Source of the DNA: an uncultured Flavobacteriales bacterium
Lineage (GTDB): Bacteria > Bacteroidota > Bacteroidia > Flavobacteriales_E > Vicingaceae
Assembly (NCBI GenBank): GCA_913056345.1
Contig: CAJXMH010000010.1
Coordinates: 30,940 to 94,939 of the forward strand
DNA: 64,000 nucleotides
Direction of reading: 5' to 3'
Translations under genes and position numbers: made by a program
Part shown: positions 45,365-54,031 of the stretch, piece after piece
How the letters are laid out: each line of letters begins with the position of its first letter
Position numbering within the stretch: position 1 is the stretch's first letter
Notes under the pieces: generated by a model
The model's input: only the letters and a program-made list of their open reading frames with translations
What the model was told of the DNA's origin: nothing
The model's database searches: none

Positions 45365-46264
45365 TTAGAACCTGAATAATAAGCCCAGCGTGAGTTTTTG
45401 ACTTGAGGGATTGCTCAACCCCAAATTCACGATTTCCCTACTTTTCAATTTAGGGTGCTTTAATTGGTTCAAGATAGTAAGCAATTTAGCTTGTGGCATT
45501 TTGGGTGAGTAGGTGTTGAGAATTAAGAAACCATCCTGTTGATTTAAAAGCTTAAAAAGGTCATGTAGCAGTGGCTCGAGGTCTGATTCGATTTTCCAGC
45601 GTTCTTTATTGCTGCCGTAACCAAAAGTAGGTGGGTCTAATATAATACCCTCAAACACATCTTCCCTCCTAACTGCTTTTTTCACAAACTTTCTTGCATC
45701 TTCCAGAATCCATCTTATGCCCTCAAGCTTGTTGATCTCAGCATTTTTACGTCCCCAATTAATAATTTGCTTCACCGATTCAACATTGGTTACTTCAGCA
45801 CCACAAGCGGCTGAAACTATGCTTGCAGCGCTTGTATAGGCGAATAGGTTGAGTACCCTTTTCTTTCCTTCAATTGTTTTCAACTTATGTTGAATATATT
45901 GCCAGTTTTCTGCCTGCTCAGGAAAAAGACCCACATGCTTGAAAGCAGTTAGTTCAAGCTGGAAGCTAAGTTTTAGGTTCTCTTTTTGATACTTAATATT
46001 CCATTCGTTTTTAGGTGTTCCATTTGCTTTCCACTCTCCTTTTTTACCTTTTTTCTCAAAAAAGTACCAATCCGCAGACTCCCAAATATCCTTATTGAGT
46101 CTAGGCTTGTATTTGGCTGAGATTTCAGGCCGATTTAGAACAACTGTTCCAAACCTTTCTAGTTTTCGCTGATTACCGCAATCTAGCAATTCGTAATCTA
46201 GGCCTGAAGTATTGGAAACAAAAGGGAGCTTTTGGGGTCTATGTATAAAATCTTGCTGCCGCAT
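45365..46264 (-). CDS. Class I SAM-dependent rRNA-type methyltransferase (RlmI-like)
   Basis: 299 aa. Motif I is RVLNLFAYTSAASIVSAACG, followed by VTNVESVKQIINWGRKNAEI, WILEDARKFV and the catalytic-region IILDPPTFGYGSNKERWKIE. These are typical of the C-terminal half of RlmI/RlmK-like m5C or m2G rRNA methyltransferases. The N-terminal PUA domain of RlmI is absent, so the exact rRNA or protein target remains open. It is divergent from gltX, with only 43 bp or so between the start regions. Confidence 0.87.
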   Translation of the reverse strand: MRQQDFIHRPQKLPFVSNTSGLDYELLDCGNQRKLERFGTVVLNRPEISAKYKPRLNKDIWESADWYFFEKKGKKGEWKANGTPKNEWNIKYQKENLKLSFQLELTAFKHVGLFPEQAENWQYIQHKLKTIEGKKRVLNLFAYTSAASIVSAACGAEVTNVESVKQIINWGRKNAEINKLEGIRWILEDARKFVKKAVRREDVFEGIILDPPTFGYGSNKERWKIESDLEPLLHDLFKLLNQQDGFLILNTYSPKMPQAKLLTILNQLKHPKLKSREIVNLGLSNPSSQKLTLGLLFRF

Positions 46265-46302
46265 TAGCTACAAACTTAGGGAAAAGAAACACTTATAAGT
46301 TT

Positions 46303-46310
46303 TACCTTTG
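46303..46310 (+). promoter_or_regulatory. -7 promoter element of gltX (decides start)
   Basis: TACCTTTG matches TAnnTTTG. It contains the TTG at 46308 that would begin a longer reading, so translation should start at the downstream ATG 46335. Confidence 0.5.
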
Positions 46311-46334
46311 TCAGCCGAAAATAAAACCAATCAT

Positions 46335-47873
46335 ATGGATCGAAAAGTACGTTTAAGATTTGCTCCAAGCCCAACAGGCCCATTACACATGGGTGGAGTA
46401 AGAACCGCTTTATACAACTACCTCTTTGCTAAAAAGCATGGAGGAGATTTTATTTTGAGAATAGAGGACACCGACCAGAACCGTTATGTGGAAGGAGCTG
46501 AAGATTATATTTCAGAGTCATTAAAGTGGTGTGGCATCATTCCAAACGAGGGTCAAGGTTATGGCGGAGACCACGGTCCATATCGACAGTCTGAACGGAA
46601 AGAGAAAGATCTTTACCGCAAATATGCGATGCAGTTAGTAGAAGAAGGCAAGGCCTATTATGCCTTTGATACTGCCGAAGAATTAGAAAAAATGCGTGAA
46701 GACCTTAAGAAAGCGGGAGTTGCTGCACCCCAGTACAATGCGATAACACGAGAGCGAATGCAAAACTCACTTTCTTTGCCAAAAGAGGAAGTTGAAAAAC
46801 GTTTAGCCAATGGAGATCCGTATGTGATTCGTATCAAGATTCCAAGAAATGAGGAAGTGAAATTCCAAGATATGGTTAGAGGTTGGGTAGTAGTGCATAC
46901 CTCAAACTTAGATGATAAAGTGTTATTCAAAGCTGACGGCATGCCAACCTACCACTTGGCTAATATTGTGGATGATCATTTAATGGAAATTACCCATGTG
47001 ATTAGGGGAGAAGAATGGTTACCCTCAGCTCCTTTACATGTTTTACTCTATGAGGCTTTTGGCTGGAGTGATACCATGCCACAATTTGCCCATTTGCCCC
47101 TTTTATTAAAGCCTAATGGAAACGGCAAATTGAGCAAGCGTGATGGAGATAAGCTAGGTTTTCCCGTATTTCCACTTGAGTGGAAGGATCCTAAATCAGG
47201 CGATGTATCTACAGGTTATCGTGAGAAAGGATATTTCCCTGAAGCCTTTATCAATATTTTGGCTTTTTTAGGCTGGAATCCTGGAACCAATCAAGAATTA
47301 TTCAGTCTGGACGAGCTAGTTGAAGCTTTTTCGATTGAAAGAGTAGGAAAAGCAGGAGCCAAGTATGATCCGGAAAAAGCAAGGTGGTTCAATCAACAAT
47401 ACCTAAGAGCCAAAGACGATAAAGTAATCGCGCAAGAACTCATGAAGTTTGAGTCATCCAAGCAAATTATAGGAGCCAAGGGTCTTGACTACTTAACTGC
47501 AGTTTGTGGTTTGATAAAAGAACGAGCTACTTTTTTGAAGGATATTCCTATTGAAGGACAATACTTTTTTGATGCACCAAGCGAGTATGATGAAAAAACC
47601 ATTCGAAAAAAGTGGAAAGAGGGAAGCGCTGAAATCATGAAGGAATGGAGAGAGCGTTTGGAACAGATTGAGAGCTTCGATGATGAAAACATTGAAAACC
47701 AGTTTAAAGCCTTTCTAGAAGAAAAGGAAATGGGGATTGGCAAGGTTTTGCCTCTTTTTAGAGTGCTCCTAACTGGGCAAGGTATGGGACCAAGTATGTT
47801 TGCTATTGCGGCTCTTTTAGGGAAAGAAGAGTGTTTAAAGCGTATTGACAGCGGAATTGAAAGCTTAGTTTGA
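46335..47873 (+). CDS. gltX: Glutamyl-tRNA synthetase
   Basis: 512 aa from the ATG at 46335 (MDRKVRLRFAPSPTGPLHM). A longer reading from TTG 46308 would start inside the promoter. Class I core: the HIGH-type motif in PSPTGPLHMGGVRTALYNYL and the KMSKS-type KLSKRDGDKLG, with RIEDTDQNRYVEGAE between. The C-terminal helical anticodon domain is complete. It charges tRNA-Glu and, being apparently non-discriminating in organisms with GatCAB, perhaps tRNA-Gln. Its TGA overlaps the folB ATG. Confidence 0.95.
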   Translation: MDRKVRLRFAPSPTGPLHMGGVRTALYNYLFAKKHGGDFILRIEDTDQNRYVEGAEDYISESLKWCGIIPNEGQGYGGDHGPYRQSERKEKDLYRKYAMQLVEEGKAYYAFDTAEELEKMREDLKKAGVAAPQYNAITRERMQNSLSLPKEEVEKRLANGDPYVIRIKIPRNEEVKFQDMVRGWVVVHTSNLDDKVLFKADGMPTYHLANIVDDHLMEITHVIRGEEWLPSAPLHVLLYEAFGWSDTMPQFAHLPLLLKPNGNGKLSKRDGDKLGFPVFPLEWKDPKSGDVSTGYREKGYFPEAFINILAFLGWNPGTNQELFSLDELVEAFSIERVGKAGAKYDPEKARWFNQQYLRAKDDKVIAQELMKFESSKQIIGAKGLDYLTAVCGLIKERATFLKDIPIEGQYFFDAPSEYDEKTIRKKWKEGSAEIMKEWRERLEQIESFDDENIENQFKAFLEEKEMGIGKVLPLFRVLLTGQGMGPSMFAIAALLGKEECLKRIDSGIESLV

Positions 47874-48223
47874 TGCATAAAGTCTTGATCGAAAATGCGG
47901 TTTTTCACGCCAAGCATGGTCTTTTTGAAGAAGAGAATGTAATTGGTGGAAAGTTTGAAGTTAGCTTGAGTATGGAAACTGACTTTGATCGAGCAGCAAA
48001 ATTTGATGATTTACATGGCACCATCAATTATGCTGCGGTTTATGAATTGATAAAAGAAGAAGTTGGCCGTCCTTCGAAATTAATTGAGCACTTAGCTCAG
48101 CGCATCATCGATCGAATCAAGCAAGAGTTTCATCAAGTTAAAGGGCTTACCATTAAAGTGAGTAAATACAATCCTCCGATTACCGGAGAAGTGGAAAAGG
48201 TAAGTGTGGTGATAGAAGATTAA
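47873..48223 (+). CDS. folB: Dihydroneopterin aldolase
   Basis: 116 aa from ATG 47873 in the TGATG overlap with gltX, implying translational coupling. Family hallmarks: LIENAVFHAKHGLFEEENVIGG-type N-terminus, INYAAVYELIKEEV and SKLIEHLAQRIIDRI (catalytic Glu and conserved residues), KVSKYNPPITGEVEKV at the end. FolB cleaves dihydroneopterin to 6-hydroxymethyl-dihydropterin in folate synthesis. Length is typical. Its pairing with gltX has no metabolic logic that I can see. pabA/trpG, which may serve folate, lies 560 bp downstream beyond tRNA-Cys. Confidence 0.94.
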   Translation: MHKVLIENAVFHAKHGLFEEENVIGGKFEVSLSMETDFDRAAKFDDLHGTINYAAVYELIKEEVGRPSKLIEHLAQRIIDRIKQEFHQVKGLTIKVSKYNPPITGEVEKVSVVIED

Positions 48224-48234
48224 ACACTAGACTC

Positions 48235-48264
48235 TTGAATTAGCCAAGCTTTTGCTTAATTTTG
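48235..48264 (+). promoter_or_regulatory. Promoter of tRNA-Cys
   Basis: TTG (48235-48237) and TAATTTTG (48257-48264) are separated by 19 bp, a full match to the Bacteroidota TTG-N19-TAnnTTTG promoter. The tRNA begins 17 bp downstream. Confidence 0.65.
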
Positions 48265-48281
48265 ACCTTCCTCAATAAAAA

Positions 48282-48352
48282 GGTCTCGTGGCCGAGTGGC
48301 TAGGCAGTGGTCTGCAAAACCATCTACAGCGGTTCGAATCCGCTCGAGACCT
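48282..48352 (+). tRNA. tRNA-Cys (anticodon GCA)
   Basis: 71 nt. Acceptor GGTCTCG/CGAGACC is perfect, with discriminator T as expected for tRNA-Cys. The D arm (GGCCGAGTGGCTAGGC), anticodon loop with GCA flanked by GGT/ACC pairs, and T arm AGCGG-TTCGAAT-CCGCT all form. CCA is not encoded. It is followed directly by a terminator hairpin and a larger nested palindromic structure. Confidence 0.95.
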
Positions 48353-48475
48353 CAATACTTTTGAAACCCATCCAGCAGGATGGGTTTTTTGTTTTCAGAA
48401 TGAACGCAAAGCTTGCTTTAAAGTGAAACTTCTGAAAACAAAAAGAAGCACAAAGTGCTGTTTCAAAAGTATTGA
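48352..48475. repeat. Nested multi-branched inverted-repeat structure
   Basis: The outer arms TCAATACTTTTGAAAC (48352-48367) and GTTTCAAAAGTATTGA (48460-48475) are perfect over 16 bp. They enclose the tRNA-Cys terminator hairpin, a second perfect 15-bp stem TTTTTGTTTTCAGAA / TTCTGAAAACAAAAA (48386-48400, 48430-48444) that itself caps an AAAGC-TT-GCTTT hairpin (48408-48419), and a third hairpin AGCAC-AAA-GTGCT (48447-48459). Outer arm and terminator share four bases, so both cannot form completely at once. Confidence 0.7.
48364..48387 (+). terminator. Terminator after tRNA-Cys
   Basis: AAACCCATCC (48364-48373), loop AGCA, GGATGGGTTT (48378-48387), continuing into a T-run to 48390. This is a classical rho-independent terminator 11 bp past the tRNA. 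Confidence 0.85.
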
Positions 48476-48780
48476 AGCACCATTTATTGAATACGGATGC
48501 CCGCAGGGAATCCTTTGAAATAAGAAATAGGAAACATTGAAAGGTGAAATAACTTTTACTGCTGCAAAAATCAGTGAAAGTGTTGATCTTACTCAAAAAC
48601 GCATAGCGAAAATAAAAAACTGCTCTCAGCGCTCTTTTTTTGGGGTTGCTTGCCCGCCGAAAACGCAATGAAGGAGAGAATTCCTTTGAAATCTGAACCC
48701 AGAAATTAAAAAGTAAAAAGAGATTTTTATTATCCAATTTCTAACTTTAGGCACTTCTAACTTTCAACTCTAAACGCTAC
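48476..48780. other. Intergenic remainder before pabA/trpG, no gene seen
   Basis: 305 bp without a convincing frame or RNA gene. CCTTTGAAAT with similar flanks occurs near 48513 and 48684. The latter lies beside a GC-richer patch (TTGCCCGCCG). Composition is unlike the neighbouring genes, as in other repeat-bearing gaps here. Confidence 0.4.
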
Positions 48781-49347
48781 ATGCCCAAAATCCTTCTAAT
48801 CGACAATTACGATTCCTTCACCTACAACCTCTATCACTATTTAGAAGAGCTGTGGGAAGAAGGAGTTGAAGTGGTTCGGAATGATGAGTTGGGTTCAGTA
48901 AACTTTGAAGATTTTAACAAGGTTGTTATCTCCCCAGGTCCTGGATTACCCAAGGAGGCAGGACAACTAATGAAAGTTTTGAAGCAAATTAAGGATACCC
49001 ACCAAATACTAGGCATTTGTTTGGGATTACAAGCCATAGCAGAGCTATTTGGCTATAAGCTACAAAACCTTGGAAAGGTGGTGCATGGTCAGTCAACTCA
49101 AATGAAAGTGCTAGATCCTGAAGCAACTTTATTTCAAAACCTACCACAAAACTTTAAGATTGGTCGCTATCACTCATGGGTTATGCAAGCCAAAGAAGAG
49201 GGGGAGCTAAAGCTTACCGCGTTTGATTTAGAAGGTCGAGTGATGGCTATACAACATAGCAGTTTACCCATCCATGCGGTGCAATTCCACCCTGAAAGTG
49301 TTTTGTGTGAGTATGGGAAAGAGATTTTGAAGAATTGGATGAAATAA
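48781..49347 (+). CDS. Anthranilate/aminodeoxychorismate synthase glutaminase subunit
   Basis: 188 aa class I glutamine amidotransferase. The N-terminus LLIDNYDSFTYNLYHYLEEL is the TrpG/PabA signature. The oxyanion region SPGPGLP, nucleophile Cys in GICLGLQAIAE and the His-Glu dyad in VQFHPES complete the triad. The residue after CLG is Leu rather than the usual His. It supplies ammonia to TrpE for anthranilate or to PabB for 4-aminobenzoate. No trpE or pabB is adjacent. folB upstream weakly favours PabA; the choice cannot be made from sequence. A long hairpin follows the stop. Confidence 0.9.
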   Translation: MPKILLIDNYDSFTYNLYHYLEELWEEGVEVVRNDELGSVNFEDFNKVVISPGPGLPKEAGQLMKVLKQIKDTHQILGICLGLQAIAELFGYKLQNLGKVVHGQSTQMKVLDPEATLFQNLPQNFKIGRYHSWVMQAKEEGELKLTAFDLEGRVMAIQHSSLPIHAVQFHPESVLCEYGKEILKNWMK

Positions 49348-49350
49348 AAA

Positions 49351-49422
49351 AACCCTGATTTGTCAAGCTCTCAAAAAACTCCCGAAGTTTCGGGACCACT
49401 CGAGCTGACAAATCAGGGGGTT
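49351..49422 (+). terminator. Terminator-like palindromic element, copy B
   Basis: The outer arms CCCTGATTTGTCA-A-GCTC (from 49353) and GAGCTGACAAATCAGGG (to 49418) pair with a single bulged A. Inside lies TCCCGAAGTTTCGGGA (49380-49395). The inner ~37 bp resemble the element at 12.6 kb read on the opposite strand. It probably terminates pabA/trpG and the convergent dehydrogenase gene. Confidence 0.7.
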
Positions 49423-49457
49423 AAATTTTAAGTACTTAAAAGTTCTAATTTTAATAC

Positions 49458-51002
49458 CTAAAGCTCAAATTTAATTCCTTGCGCTAAAGGTAGCTCCATT
49501 CCATAATTAATGGTGTTGGTTTGTCTTCTCATATAAACTTTCCATGCATCAGAGCCAGATTCACGGCCACCACCGGTTTCTTTTTCACCACCAAAGGCAC
49601 CGCCAATTTCAGCGCCGGAAGTTCCAATGTTTACGTTGGCAATTCCACAGTCAGAACCTTCTGCTGATAAGAATTTCTCCATCTCGCGCATGTTGGTGGT
49701 CATCATGGCAGAAGATAAGCCCTGAACGACCCCATTTTGCATTTCAATAGCTTCGTCTAAATTAGAATACTTCATCATGTACAAAATCGGAGCAAAGGTC
49801 TCGTGCTGCACGATCTCCCATTCATTTTCTACTTCAGCAATGGCAGGTTTTACATAGCAACCTGACTCATATCCTTCACCTTCTAAAACGCCGCCTTCAA
49901 CTAGAACGTTACCGCCTGACTTTTTAACTTCCTCTAAAGCTTTAAGGTAGTTGTTTACGGCGTCCTTATCGATCAAAGGACCAACGTGATTGGATTCATC
50001 TAATGGATCTCCCAATTTGATCTGTTGGTATGCACTTACTAGATTCTCTTTCACCTTGTCGTAAATGCTTTCGTGGATGATCAACCTTCTAGTTGAAGTA
50101 CAACGCTGTCCGCAAGTTCCTACTGCAGCAAATACAAGAGCAGGAATGGAAGCTTTTAGGTCGGTTGATTCGGTTAAGATCACCGCATTGTTTCCACCTA
50201 ATTCTAGTAAGGATTTTCCTAAACGCTTGGCCACGGCTTGAGCCACGATTTTACCCATACGAATACTACCGGTGGCAGAGATCAAAGGTACTCGACTGTC
50301 ATTGGTCATGATTTCACCAATCTTGTAATCACCGGTGATGATGCTACTGATTCCTTCCGGCAAATTGTTTTCTTTTAAAACCTCAGCAATAATGTTCTGA
50401 CAAGCAATATGGCAAAAAGGCGTTTTTTCAGAGCCCTTCCAAATGCAAACGTCACCACAAACCCAAGCCAAAGCTGTATTCCAAGCCCAAACGGCTACCG
50501 GGAAGTTAAAGGCAGAAATAATTCCTACCACGCCCAGAGGGTGATATTGCTCGTACATTCTGTGATTGGGTCTTTCAGAGTGCATGGTGAAACCGTGCAG
50601 CATTCTTGATTGTCCTACGGCAAAATCACAGATGTCGATCATTTCTTGTACCTCTCCCAAACCTTCTTGGTAAGACTTACCCATTTCGTAAGAAACCAAT
50701 AGACCCAGATCGGCTTTCTTTTCTCGTAACTTATTGCCAAACTGACGAACAATTTCCCCCCTTTCTGGGGCGGTCTTTTTTCGCCAAACTTTAAAGGCAG
50801 CTTGGGCAGATTTTACTACTTCTTCGTATTGTTCAGGAGTGGTTGAGTATACCGTTCCTAATTCTTTTCCATCAACTGGTGAGGAAGAGGTGATGGCTAC
50901 GCCTTGGTTGTCTAGCCATTTACTTCCGGTTGAAGTGCCACTGTGATTGTCTGTTAGCCCTAAAGATTCAAAGGCCTTTTTCACTTTTGGATTGTTGCTC
51001 AT
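49458..51002 (-). CDS. ALDH7-type aldehyde dehydrogenase
   Basis: 514 aa NAD-dependent aldehyde dehydrogenase. The NAD loop FNFPVAVWAWNTALAWVCG, the catalytic Glu region LLELGGNNAVIL and the catalytic Cys in AVGTCGQRCTSTRRLIIHES are typical of the ALDH7 (antiquitin/AmaB) branch, which oxidises alpha-aminoadipic semialdehyde in lysine catabolism. The C-terminal GAEIGGAFGGEKETGGGRESGSD is also ALDH7-like. The substrate is inferred from subfamily only. It ends close to the pabA/trpG terminator and diverges from the first metalloprotease gene, whose upstream repeat begins 25 bp away. Confidence 0.92.
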   Translation of the reverse strand: MSNNPKVKKAFESLGLTDNHSGTSTGSKWLDNQGVAITSSSPVDGKELGTVYSTTPEQYEEVVKSAQAAFKVWRKKTAPERGEIVRQFGNKLREKKADLGLLVSYEMGKSYQEGLGEVQEMIDICDFAVGQSRMLHGFTMHSERPNHRMYEQYHPLGVVGIISAFNFPVAVWAWNTALAWVCGDVCIWKGSEKTPFCHIACQNIIAEVLKENNLPEGISSIITGDYKIGEIMTNDSRVPLISATGSIRMGKIVAQAVAKRLGKSLLELGGNNAVILTESTDLKASIPALVFAAVGTCGQRCTSTRRLIIHESIYDKVKENLVSAYQQIKLGDPLDESNHVGPLIDKDAVNNYLKALEEVKKSGGNVLVEGGVLEGEGYESGCYVKPAIAEVENEWEIVQHETFAPILYMMKYSNLDEAIEMQNGVVQGLSSAMMTTNMREMEKFLSAEGSDCGIANVNIGTSGAEIGGAFGGEKETGGGRESGSDAWKVYMRRQTNTINYGMELPLAQGIKFEL

Positions 51003-51026
51003 GCTTCTATTTTCTGATTGATTTTT

Positions 51027-51223
51027 CTATTTCTTCAAAAGTACTGGAAGCATTTGCAAACTACAATCAATGTTCAAGTTTTAAGAACGAAATTGGGAAG
51101 AAATTAATTTGACCTCAATGTTATCAATTCAGATTGGGTCAGGTGTAGTGTAATTGGTTGATTATGAATATTTTTACTTGATTAACCAATTGTTTATCCA
51201 AACTATGAAGTTTCTTTTTTCAC
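51027..51223 (+). repeat. Duplicated upstream block, copy 1
   Basis: From CTATTTCTTCAAAAGTACTG through the start codon region, this block matches 53840-54031 with scattered substitutions and small indels. It carries the promoter and signal-peptide start of the metalloprotease gene, showing that the tandem duplication included regulatory DNA. Confidence 0.85.
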
Positions 51224-53793
51224 TACTCTCTTTGCTGTTTGTTGGGTTGAGCGCTTATGCCCAACAAAATGAAATATGTGGTACAGATCAGATTCATCAT
51301 CAATTACTTTTAAATGATGCTGATTATGCTAGGCAAGTTCAACAGAACGAGCAATTGATTCGAAATTATTTGAAAAGCCAATCAAACCCTAAATCTTCCG
51401 CTATTCTGCAAATTCCTTTGGTTGTTCACATTGTTCATACTGGCGAGGCAATAGGAGTAGGATCAAACATATCCATGAGTCAAATAATTACTGCCATAGA
51501 CACCTTGAACGCTCGGTTTCGAAATTTACAAGGAACAAGCGTTGACACTCAAATTGAATTTGTTTTAGCAAAACAAGATCCCAATGGAAATGCAACCAAT
51601 GGAGTGGTTAGGGTAGATGGGTCCTCAGTACCCCTTTATTCAACTCAAGGGATAAAGTTTGGATCAGTTAATCTAGGGGCCAATCAGAGGGATGTAAAAA
51701 GTTTAAGCCGCTGGCCTAATACACAATATTATAACATTTGGGTTGTAAATACGATAAATGCAGGAACAAACTGGGCGGGTTTTGCTTACCGGCCATACAG
51801 TAACCCCAAAGATGATGGAACAGTGGTTAGACATACTGCTTTTGGAACTAGTGGAACAGCAACTGCTCCTACAAATGTTGGGAATGTACTTACTCATGAA
51901 CTTGGTCATGCTTTTGACCTTTATCACACCTTTGAGGGAGACAACGATGGCACCCAATGCCCATCAATTACAAATGGCTGCGGTAGAGGTATTGGGGATT
52001 GTGTAGTAGACACAGAGCCTCATATACGAGGTTCAGGTTGTAGTTCTGGCACTAATAGTTGCAATGGGGGAAGCAGCTTGGACGACATCAATGCAAATTT
52101 TATGAATTATACTAGCCCAGCTTGTCAACATAAATTCACCAACGGACAGTCTGCTAGAATGAGAGCAGCCATTCATACCGGAAGGACTAGCCTAATTACT
52201 TCTTTCGGTGGTATTCCTCCATCAGCAAGAGTGCCCGTTGCCGCAACTTGCACTCCGTCAACTTTTAACAAAGCCAATAACTTCTATCAATTGGGGGTAT
52301 ATAATTTTGAGTTGAATAATGTTAAAGTGGTTTCAGATGGAACCGTAGATGAAGGGGATTACAATGATCATACAAGACATCAATTAATTACGTTAGATGC
52401 AGGAGGGTCTTATCCAATTAACGTTTCAACTGGGCCTTTCAACAATGAAGATGTAAAGGTTTTTATAGACTATAATGGAGATGGAGATTTCACGGATGCA
52501 GGAGAAAATGTATTCACCTCCGATCGAACCAATCATACTCCAATAGATACAGCCCATAGCGGAACTATAAGTATACCTAGTACAGGGATCCCATTTGATA
52601 CGGTGGTTCGGTTAAGGGTAATATCAGACATGTACTATGAAACGATAAGTGGTCCTTGCTACAACCCTGACAGAGGCCAAACTGAGGATTATGCAGTTGA
52701 GATCAAAAGTGCAGGTCTTCCTCTTGGGCTTTATATCTACAAAACAATGCCTAGTTGTTCTGGTGGAAATGATGGATCTGCAATTGCAGAAGCAAGTGGA
52801 GGTACTGCTCCTTATACTTATAGTTGGAGTGTAGGCTCTAATACATCAGCAATAAACAACCTGGCTGCGGGTACTTACAGTGTCACTGTAAGCGATGCGA
52901 ACGGATCCACGGTAGTTGACTCTGCTATTATTTCACAGAATCCAAGTTGCATAGCTCCTCAAAACCTAATAAGCCGTTATATTCAAGATACTTCCGTTCG
53001 GTTAAATTGGGATCCGGTGCAAGGTGCAACTTTATACAAAGTGCTTTGGCGAAAAGCCTCAGAATCAAACTGGAACCGCTATGTAAGAAACATTCCAATA
53101 GGCCGATTAGACCTTGATACCTTGCAGCCGAACACGAAATATTTTTGGGCAGTAAGGGCATACAAGCCATCTGCCGGATGGTCTGATTTTTCGAGCTTAG
53201 AGAACTTTACCACCCTTTCAGGACCTTGTGATATCCCTGATGGTTTAATGACTAATGCTATAACGGATAGTCGGGCAAGGTTAATGTGGAACGTCCAAGC
53301 CAATGCTATAAAATACCGCATTAGATATCGGCCACAAGGAGGCAATTGGGATAAGAAATTAGTATTAGGTAGCCGAGACCGTCAGTTTTTAACTTCTCTC
53401 AGCCCCTCAACTACTTATGAGTGGCAAATAAAAAGCATTTGTACTTATGGTCCCTCTTTTGGCACTACTTGGTCTAGTCTGCAAAGTTTTACTACAGATC
53501 CAAGTTCAAGTAGTCAAGCACGAGTCAAAGGCACGATTGAAGAAGCATTAAATGAAAGTCTTAGTGTTTTCCCTAACCCAAACAAGGGTGAGTTTACCAT
53601 AAACTTCGATCGAGAAGTTGAGAGCACGCAAATTCGAATTACAGACATTAGTGGGCGACTAGTATATGAAGGAAGCTTCAACAAGAAAAATCGAATTGAC
53701 TTGAGCCCCGAGATTAGTGAAAGCGGAGTTTACCTGCTCTTTATTCAAGAAGGAGACCAACAAACCGTGAAGCGATTGGTGATTCAGAAGTAG
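51205..53793 (+). CDS. Secreted M43-like zinc metalloprotease, T9SS cargo (paralog 1)
   Basis: 862 aa from ATG 51205; 17 upstream in-frame codons are probably leader. Signal peptide 1-20 (ending SAYAQ). Metzincin domain: HELGHAFDLYH with ligands H231, H235, H241, and the Met-turn NFMNY (M300), as in the pappalysin/cytophagalysin M43 family. GEVED domain about 395-508 (FIDYNGDGDFTDAGEN, GQTEDYAV). One SprB-type repeat (about 520-570), two fibronectin III domains (about 585-775) and a T9SS type A sorting domain (about 790-862: SVFPNPNKGEFTINF, SGVYLLFIQ). It should be exported and attached to the cell surface. A paralog lies directly behind it. Confidence 0.93.
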   Translation: MKFLFSLLSLLFVGLSAYAQQNEICGTDQIHHQLLLNDADYARQVQQNEQLIRNYLKSQSNPKSSAILQIPLVVHIVHTGEAIGVGSNISMSQIITAIDTLNARFRNLQGTSVDTQIEFVLAKQDPNGNATNGVVRVDGSSVPLYSTQGIKFGSVNLGANQRDVKSLSRWPNTQYYNIWVVNTINAGTNWAGFAYRPYSNPKDDGTVVRHTAFGTSGTATAPTNVGNVLTHELGHAFDLYHTFEGDNDGTQCPSITNGCGRGIGDCVVDTEPHIRGSGCSSGTNSCNGGSSLDDINANFMNYTSPACQHKFTNGQSARMRAAIHTGRTSLITSFGGIPPSARVPVAATCTPSTFNKANNFYQLGVYNFELNNVKVVSDGTVDEGDYNDHTRHQLITLDAGGSYPINVSTGPFNNEDVKVFIDYNGDGDFTDAGENVFTSDRTNHTPIDTAHSGTISIPSTGIPFDTVVRLRVISDMYYETISGPCYNPDRGQTEDYAVEIKSAGLPLGLYIYKTMPSCSGGNDGSAIAEASGGTAPYTYSWSVGSNTSAINNLAAGTYSVTVSDANGSTVVDSAIISQNPSCIAPQNLISRYIQDTSVRLNWDPVQGATLYKVLWRKASESNWNRYVRNIPIGRLDLDTLQPNTKYFWAVRAYKPSAGWSDFSSLENFTTLSGPCDIPDGLMTNAITDSRARLMWNVQANAIKYRIRYRPQGGNWDKKLVLGSRDRQFLTSLSPSTTYEWQIKSICTYGPSFGTTWSSLQSFTTDPSSSSQARVKGTIEEALNESLSVFPNPNKGEFTINFDREVESTQIRITDISGRLVYEGSFNKKNRIDLSPEISESGVYLLFIQEGDQQTVKRLVIQK
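53023..53645 (+). repeat. 623-bp identical tract, copy 1
   Basis: Identical base for base, as far as I can read, to 56008-56630 (offset 2985). It covers both fibronectin III domains and the start of the sorting domain. The flanks diverge immediately, including at synonymous sites. Confidence 0.9.
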
Positions 53794-53839
53794 AGCGTTT
53801 AGAGATGTATTGCTTCGCATGCGTTATCTGCGGTCACTT

Positions 53840-54031
53840 CTATTTCTTCAAAAGTACTGGAAGCAATTTCAAACTACATCCAATGTATAAGTTTTAAGAA
53901 TGAAATTGGGAAGAAATTAATTTGACCTCAATGTTATCTATTCAGATTAGATTAAATGTAATTGGTTGATTATAACTATTTTTACTTGACTAACCAATTG
54001 TTTTTCCAAACTATGAAGTTTCTTTTTTCAC
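53840..54031 (+). repeat. Duplicated upstream block, copy 2
   Basis: Second copy of the block at 51027-51223, placed upstream of metalloprotease paralog 2. It keeps the AACCAATTGTTT-CCAAACTATG context before the start codon. No further feature is seen in the 219-bp gap. Confidence 0.85.

Noticed and set aside
46308..46334. Upstream TTG start for gltX
   Set aside because: The TTG is part of the TACCTTTG promoter element; MDRKVRLRFAPSPTG at 46335 is the standard N-terminus.
51703..52006. Overlapping alternative frames inside the metalloprotease genes, including mirrored frames at 53079-53345 and 56064-56330
   Set aside because: They recur only because the two paralogs are identical there; no independent coding signal.
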